Positions 38,784-43,050 of a stretch of DNA of 43,050 bases are shown here, one piece after another. The number at the start of each line of letters is the position of its first letter. Position 1 is the stretch's first letter. Position numbers and translations under genes: made by a program. Under the pieces are notes generated by a model. It had not been told where the DNA came from and made no database searches. It was given only the letters and a program-made list of their open reading frames with translations. The stretch covers positions 1 through 43,050 of the forward strand of contig QLUR01000023.1 of assembly GCA_018725565.1 (NCBI GenBank). The letters are read 5' to 3'. The stretch comes from Bacillota bacterium. GTDB lineage: Bacteria > Bacillota > Dethiobacteria > Dethiobacterales > Dethiobacteraceae.

Positions 38784-40363
38784 ACTTCCGAACAACGGTA
38801 GGCGTAGGAGTGGCGGGTTGTCTCGCATTTATCGTCTACAGTGCATTGGATATGATTATTCAGGCACTTATTGTGTTGTTCTGGATTGCTTGTGTCGCTG
38901 TAATTGTGGTGGCAGGCGTTGTTATTTTCACCTATTGGCAGCGTGAGCAGACAAAACTATATCGCTTGATTGACGGCGCTTTCCCCTTGCAGCGATTCAG
39001 ACTTCTGGACGGCACGCCGATTCTCGTCGACCCCAACAAAATGATTTCGGCAGCCGGCGCGGTGCATCCTACGCAAGGTTGGGGTGAGTTTATCCCCAAT
39101 GGTGGTTGGGATATGCAAAGCAAGCTGATCCATGAAGTACAGCGTACCCGCCATCTTGCTGCTATGTTCCCCGGCGATGCGGCGCAAGAGAAAACGCACG
39201 GCGCAATCAAAGCGCCTAAGACCAGCGCAGCCACAACCAAACTCCTAACTGGTCCAACAGAGAAAGCGCCCGTTGTCGTCAAAGAGCAGCTTGCTTTGCC
39301 TGCGCCTATTGTTGTCCCTCCGGTGATTCAACGGCAGCCTATGACTGGTCAGCAGATGATAGACAATCCGCAGCCTACTCGTCTCGCTATTGGCGAAAAT
39401 GTAGACAGTGAGGAAATCATTTATTGGGATGTGCTGAGTAACCCCTTCGTGCGCGTACACGGCGTTACGGGTGGTGGCAAGACGGCGCTATGCCGGATGC
39501 TTGTCGCCCAGGCAATTCGACATGAGTGGGAAGTAACCATCTTGGATACTCGGCAAGGTAAGGACTGGGGCCTGTTTCGCAGTCATGCCAACGTGATTGA
39601 CGCCAGAGAACCAGAAGTGGCATTGGACGCAATCAAACAAGAAGTAGCGCATTACGAGCAGCGGGATACGGTTTTGGGTCAATATCAAGCGGCGGATGTT
39701 CAGGAATTGCAGCGAATCAGCGGGGCGTCTTTCGGGCGACGTTTGTTCGTGGTGGAGGAAGTTCAATCGCATCATATAAACGCAGAATTTAGCGGAGGAA
39801 AGGAATACCGCAAGGCATTTTGGATGGCGTTGCACAAGTTGACAAAGGACGCCCGCGCTACAGGGATTCACGGACTGTACATTGACCAAATGCCGAAGAA
39901 TTGGGCGGAAGGGGTGCGTTACAACAGCGAGGCAATTTGTTTTGAGTTGTCAGACTACGGCGGGCGGATTGCCGGTTATGTGTACGCTCACAAACTGAGC
40001 AAGTATCACTGTCATTTTCGGGGAGCTATTGTCAAAGCCGGTTTCTTGACTGACAGTCAGATAATGCAGGCGCTGGCTATTGCGCCAACGCAGGTTCGCA
40101 GGGTGTCCGCTGATACTTCGCAGGGGCACGCCACTCCTGAAGCGGACACCGGACAGACACCGGACAGCGGACAAGCGGACACTACGCATGAACTAACAGA
40201 GATACAAAGAAAGGTTGCAGAGTATGTCAAGGTCAACCCCGATGCTGGTGTCCGCCCGATGGCCCGTGACTTGGGAATCGGGAAAAGTTACGCGGGGGAA
40301 TTGCGAGAGGAATACCTACGACGTCCCCCTGTTGTGGTTGACATTTCGACCGAAAAAGGGTAG
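38780..40363 (+). CDS. FtsK/HerA-like DNA translocase with membrane anchor
   Basis: 527 aa, TTG start at 38780 behind GGAG. Two membrane helices in the first 50 residues (LAFIVYSALDMIIQALIVLF, ACVAVIVVAGVVIFTYW). Walker A GVTGGGKT (228-235), VTILDTRQGKDWG, Walker B RLFVVEEVQ (321-329), IHGLYIDQMPKNW. C-terminal region has a TPEADTGQTPDSGQ linker and a winged-helix-like end (VRPMARDLGIGKSYAGELREEYL). Might move or segregate phage DNA at the membrane, or act in a plasmid-like lifestyle. Followed by a terminator. Confidence 0.75.
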   Translation: MNFRTTVGVGVAGCLAFIVYSALDMIIQALIVLFWIACVAVIVVAGVVIFTYWQREQTKLYRLIDGAFPLQRFRLLDGTPILVDPNKMISAAGAVHPTQGWGEFIPNGGWDMQSKLIHEVQRTRHLAAMFPGDAAQEKTHGAIKAPKTSAATTKLLTGPTEKAPVVVKEQLALPAPIVVPPVIQRQPMTGQQMIDNPQPTRLAIGENVDSEEIIYWDVLSNPFVRVHGVTGGGKTALCRMLVAQAIRHEWEVTILDTRQGKDWGLFRSHANVIDAREPEVALDAIKQEVAHYEQRDTVLGQYQAADVQELQRISGASFGRRLFVVEEVQSHHINAEFSGGKEYRKAFWMALHKLTKDARATGIHGLYIDQMPKNWAEGVRYNSEAICFELSDYGGRIAGYVYAHKLSKYHCHFRGAIVKAGFLTDSQIMQALAIAPTQVRRVSADTSQGHATPEADTGQTPDSGQADTTHELTEIQRKVAEYVKVNPDAGVRPMARDLGIGKSYAGELREEYLRRPPVVVDISTEKG

Positions 40364-40422
40364 AATGTGGGTAGCGAAACGAAGGCAAGCGGGACGCTAC
40401 ACATACTAACCAACTTGTGAAC

Positions 40423-40500
40423 AACAGGTTGACTTTCTGGAAAACACTTTGACAAAAGTGCCCCGCTTGCCGCACCCAGAAAGTCAACCTGTTTTCTTTT
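40423..40500 (+). terminator. Terminator after the translocase
   Basis: AACAGGTTGACTTTCTGG (40423-40440) pairs with CCAGAAAGTCAACCTGTT (40476-40493), followed by TTCTTTT. The loop includes CCCCGCTTGCC, complementary to GGCAAGCGGG at 40384, so an alternative pairing exists. Confidence 0.8.
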
Positions 40501-40518
40501 ACCCAAAGGCAAAAAAGT

Positions 40519-41028
40519 ATGATTTACATCTATGGATTGATTGACCCATCAGTGCATAAGATTGCCTATATTGGCAAGACTAATGATTTGTATGCGCGAT
40601 GGGGACGACATACAAAGACGGACGAACGGCACAAGGCGGGGGAATGGATAAAACGTCTTCGTATTGCTGGTGTTGAACCTACGGTAGTTGTGCTAGAGGA
40701 AATGGCTGATGATGCCGATTGGATAAATGCTGAACGCTGGTGGATAGCGCACGGATTGCGGATGAAATGGCCGCTTAGTAATACGGCATACGCCAGTGGG
40801 CATAATGGAGAGAAATCATTGTCAGAATGGATGCCCATAGGTGGTCAATCAGAACCGACTGATTATCAAGCTAGAGCAGCCGCTATGATTGCAGCCAATC
40901 CTGATACTAGACAGGTAGATTTGTGCCGAGAATTGAAGATTGTCAAGTCGTATGCTAACAAACTTTGGCACACTTACCACCCGAATGGAGACTTATATCA
41001 GTCTGCGGATTGGGTAGGTAAAGTTTGA
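40519..41028 (+). CDS. GIY-YIG endonuclease
   Basis: 169 aa. N-terminal YIYGLIDPSVHKIAYIGKTN, DLYARWGRH (GIY as IYG, YIG intact, Arg following), then EEMADDADWINAERWWIAHG with the Glu. C-terminal 70 residues look like a DNA-binding HTH (TRQVDLCRELKIVKSYANKLW). Third homing-type nuclease family in the window. Starts right after a terminator. Confidence 0.8.
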   Translation: MIYIYGLIDPSVHKIAYIGKTNDLYARWGRHTKTDERHKAGEWIKRLRIAGVEPTVVVLEEMADDADWINAERWWIAHGLRMKWPLSNTAYASGHNGEKSLSEWMPIGGQSEPTDYQARAAAMIAANPDTRQVDLCRELKIVKSYANKLWHTYHPNGDLYQSADWVGKV

Positions 41029-41047
41029 CAATATGGGAGGCAGACAA

Positions 41048-41491
41048 GTGAGCCTGGACGACCTATACAACAATATAGCTGGAAATCTCAATCTATTGGA
41101 TACGCTGGAGGGGGTGATTCGTGGCTTGTTTTACGGTGATATGGGCTATCGTTTTGTAATTCGACGGCGAACCAAAGATGGTGCTCATTCGCTGGAAGAT
41201 TGTCGAGCTATGCTCAAAGAGCGAGGCGTAGACACATTCTGGTTTGGCTTTGACAGTCAGAATATGTACTTTCGGGTCAAAAATCGACAAGCAAAGTGGG
41301 CCGAGTATATTCTGCTACGGGCAGGTGTAGAGTTGCTCAACCCGGTCTTTGACAACCGCAACGTAGTGTGGGCCAGCCAGCCAAAACACAATGACCGTCC
41401 TGTGCCATCGTGGACGCAACAAGCCAAAAAGCGAGAAGAACAGCGCAGCCAACGGCGGGCTTCGTCGTGGCTGGACAAGTTATTAGGATAA
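41048..41491 (+). CDS. Unknown 147-aa protein
   Basis: GTG at 41048 with GGGAGG seven bases upstream; an ATG at 41033 lies within that site. SLDDLYNNIAGNLNLLDTLE, MGYRFVIRRRTKDGAHSLED, FWFGFDSQNMYFRVKNRQAK, basic end with KKREEQRSQRRASS. No family recognised; the middle may be a small alpha/beta domain. Confidence 0.55.
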   Translation: MSLDDLYNNIAGNLNLLDTLEGVIRGLFYGDMGYRFVIRRRTKDGAHSLEDCRAMLKERGVDTFWFGFDSQNMYFRVKNRQAKWAEYILLRAGVELLNPVFDNRNVVWASQPKHNDRPVPSWTQQAKKREEQRSQRRASSWLDKLLG

Positions 41492-41501
41492 GGAGAAACG
41501 A

Positions 41502-41768
41502 ATGGACGCACTTACCAACGCCGAGCGGGAAGTCCACCTATCAATGGTGGCAGATAAACACGACACCTGGGAGGTATACGCTGATGACCCGATGTGGGTG
41601 GCCCGGCTGGACAAGATAGCTACCGCTTACAAGACAACGCCTATCGGCAAGTGGTACAAGTTGACGGCAGGACAAGTAACTATCAAAAAGGAGTCGTCGC
41701 CATTGTCGGAAGCCGAGAAACAAAGGCGGCGGGAAACAATGGCAAAAGCTCTAGGGCGTAGTATTTAG
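41502..41768 (+). CDS. Small conserved phage protein (88 aa)
   Basis: NAEREVHLSMVADKHDTWEV, YADDPMWVARLDKIATAYKT, WYKLTAGQVTIKK. This order is found in many small phage proteins of unknown role. Ribosome site AAGGAGAAACG. Confidence 0.65.
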   Translation: MDALTNAEREVHLSMVADKHDTWEVYADDPMWVARLDKIATAYKTTPIGKWYKLTAGQVTIKKESSPLSEAEKQRRRETMAKALGRSI

Positions 41769-41787
41769 CCGTTGATGGGGTTCGCTT

Positions 41788-41819
41788 CGTTACCGTCAAG
41801 CAATTGCTTGACGGTAACG
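41788..41819. repeat. 32-bp perfect palindrome
   Basis: CGTTACCGTCAAGCAA followed by its exact complement; 20 bases after one gene and just before the next. No T tract. Could be a dimer operator or transcription end. Confidence 0.75.
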
Positions 41820-41865
41820 CTCAGTAATGGCAATTCTATTGAGGCGGAGAAGCGGGGGGAGTATA

Positions 41866-42297
41866 TTGGAATTATCAATCATTGCAGAGATAGCTCAGTA
41901 TCACAATCGAGTGGGGTCGTGGGCGGTAGTAGCTAAGTTGATGCGGAAGTCTCCTGCTTATGCTATGCGCGTCGTGCGCGGCGATTTGCATTTGTCGGAG
42001 GAGGCTGCCGATGCTTGGATACGCAACTATCGCAATCAGTATGCCGGAAAAGTGCTTATTCCAATATGCCCTACTTGTGGCGATGCTCACGTTGTCGGAG
42101 ATTGCCACGGCAAGGACGGTCACCCTGTCATTCTGGCGGCCAATGAAGAAGTGCGTCTTACTTCCCTTCATCCGGCCCGTCAGCGTCCGCATCGAGTTCG
42201 TCGAGAGATGACAGCGGATCAAGCGGCTGTTTGGGATAATTTGACAAAGGTACAAAAAAATACAATTTTGGGGGTTCGGATGGCAGGTAGCAAGTAG
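41866..42297 (+). CDS. HTH-like protein with zinc motif (143 aa)
   Basis: TTG at 41866 behind GGGGGGAG is preferred; ATG 41827 would add 13 residues but lacks a site. IIAEIAQYHNRVGSWAVVAK, LMRKSPAYAMRVVRGDLHLS looks like an HTH; IPICPTCGDAHVVGDCHGK holds Cys and His pairs. The last residues MAGSK and stop derive from array H4. Confidence 0.55.
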   Translation: MELSIIAEIAQYHNRVGSWAVVAKLMRKSPAYAMRVVRGDLHLSEEAADAWIRNYRNQYAGKVLIPICPTCGDAHVVGDCHGKDGHPVILAANEEVRLTSLHPARQRPHRVRREMTADQAAVWDNLTKVQKNTILGVRMAGSK

Positions 42298-42375
42298 CAG
42301 GTTGCAGGTAGCAAGTAGCAGGTTGCAGGTAGCGACACCTGCATACTTGCTACTTGCTACTTGCTACTTGCTACT
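42281..42375. repeat. Heptanucleotide array H4 with inverted half
   Basis: GGCAGGTAGCAAGTAGCAGGTTGCA units then TACTTGCTACTTGCTACTTGC: left and right arms are complementary over about 40 bases. It lies between convergent genes and probably ends transcription from both sides. Confidence 0.85.
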
Positions 42376-42660
42376 GGATATTGAATAATAAAACCTGTCT
42401 GGATGACGGTTCTTGGAATTTTCAACATATTTTTCGCACTCGGAGAGGGTGTCGAAAACTATTTCTGCTTTGTCGCTGGTTACAAAATCGGTTGGCCAAC
42501 GGTTGAAAATAGTAACCAAAAACATAGCGCTGTCATGTAGACTGTGGGTAGCCACGATTTCAGTGGCGCTGTCGTAGAGGTTCTCGGCGTTCTGGTAGGC
42601 CACGCCGAGGGAGTTGCGGGTGACGGGTATGGCGGCGGAATTGAACAAATATCTATTCAT
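42364..42660 (-). CDS. Unknown 98-aa protein
   Basis: MNRYLFNSAAIPVTRNSLGV, YQNAENLYDSATEIVATHSL, then VFDTLSECEKYVENSKNRHP. ATG overlaps the stop of the upstream gene, with GGAGGAAATC before it. Mixed alpha/beta, no family recognised. Its end enters array H4. Confidence 0.6.
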   Translation of the reverse strand: MNRYLFNSAAIPVTRNSLGVAYQNAENLYDSATEIVATHSLHDSAMFLVTIFNRWPTDFVTSDKAEIVFDTLSECEKYVENSKNRHPDRFYYSISSSK

Positions 42661-43048
42661 TGATTTCCTCCGGATACGTGTTGGTCTGGCTGCGGCGGTC
42701 GATGGTCGCCACCTGCATCTCGACGAGAAGATAGAGCAAGTCCTGGTACTGGCGGATGAGTAGGGTGGCCTGGTCGATCCAGAGCGAGACGATTAGCGGC
42801 GTCGGACGCGTTTCGGGCCGGGCGGCGTACCACTCCAAATTAGAAGAGAGCAAGTTGGCGGTAGGCGCTGGTCGGTGGGCGAGCTGGGCGGCCTGGGCGA
42901 TCATCTCGCTGGCGGCGGACAACGTAGGGGCTGCGGCAATGTCAGCAGAGCCACTGGCTGTAGGGTATTCCGCAGACGGTGGGTATGGGTGTCCACTGGC
43001 AGCGGTCGGTGGATTTGCAGCCGGCGGACTCGCAGTGGGCGGGATGGG
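42653..43048 (-). CDS. Unknown protein, C-terminal part (runs off the window)
   Basis: Frame open to the right window edge. N-terminal visible region is Pro/Ala/Ser-rich (PPTASPPAANPPTAASG, EYPTASGSADIAAAPT), then a helical part EMIAQAAQLAHRPAPTANLL, IVSLWIDQATLLIRQYQDLL, and ends TNTYPEEINE. A TTG at 42922 could be an internal start. Linker-plus-helix form; function unknown. Confidence 0.5.
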   Translation of the reverse strand, partial: PIPPTASPPAANPPTAASGHPYPPSAEYPTASGSADIAAAPTLSAASEMIAQAAQLAHRPAPTANLLSSNLEWYAARPETRPTPLIVSLWIDQATLLIRQYQDLLYLLVEMQVATIDRRSQTNTYPEEINE

Positions 43049-43050
43049 GC

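Noticed and set aside
1-43050. Diversity-generating retroelement, integrase, tRNA, lysis genes
   Set aside because: No reverse transcriptase, recombinase, cloverleaf or lysin pattern was seen in any reading.

Overview
The window is a tailed-phage (probably siphovirus) genome segment, or a prophage of one. No integrase, polymerase, holin or endolysin was seen. Evidence for the phage call: a near-complete head and tail module on the minus strand (large terminase, portal, capsid protease, decoration protein, major capsid, connectors, tail tube, frameshifted tail chaperone, tape measure, tail-tip proteins, fibre). The long tape measure (860 aa) suggests a long non-contractile tail. The host is not identifiable with certainty. 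Heptanucleotide tandem repeats, IS605-type elements and many consensus sigma70-like promoters (TTGACA-17-TATACT) suit a Chloroflexota or cyanobacteria-like bacterium; this is inference.

Layout. 1-17.9 kb (minus strand): late operon from capsid protease down to tail fibres, tightly packed with many ATGA overlaps, interrupted by a plus-strand EDxHD-type endonuclease gene abutting the major capsid stop. 18.1-21.1 kb (minus): terminase large subunit and portal with their own promoter and terminator. 21.2-26.0 kb (plus, then minus): cargo consisting of an HNH endonuclease, a Dam-type methylase with six 14-residue tandem repeats, a PAPS-reductase-like PP-loop protein, and a second methyltransferase cut off by an intact IS605-type element (tnpA+tnpB). 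26.1-29.7 kb (minus): three coupled alanine-rich genes, a probable small terminase with a leaderless promoter, an operon of a stand-alone LuxR-type HTH protein with a 76-aa protein and a 45-aa signal-peptide protein, and a J-domain protein. 29.7-42.3 kb (plus): early region of many small genes, then a ParB/MT-A70 fusion methyltransferase, a nuclease-like protein, an FtsK-like translocase and a GIY-YIG nuclease. 42.3-43.05 kb (minus): two overlapping unknown genes leaving the window.

The most unusual content is RNA- and repeat-based. Two circularly permuted (type II) hammerhead ribozymes, with covarying stems and complete cores, lie directly in front of two small early genes. Four neighbouring small genes instead carry a repeated two-hairpin leader ending in the ribosome binding site. 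Several TnpB right-end/omega-RNA-like elements lie alone in phage intergenic gaps, including a 72-bp element present twice in inverted orientation 17 kb apart with one mismatch. Heptanucleotide arrays sit at the 3' ends of genes and supply their last codons and stops. Four copies of a 36-nt promoter (TTYCMA-17-YAYACT type) drive the early region in both directions.

Working together: early plus-strand transcripts produce small takeover proteins, DNA-modifying enzymes and a translocase; minus-strand transcripts produce packaging, head and tail proteins. Methylases, the PP-loop enzyme and homing-type nucleases are consistent with protection from restriction and competition between phages.
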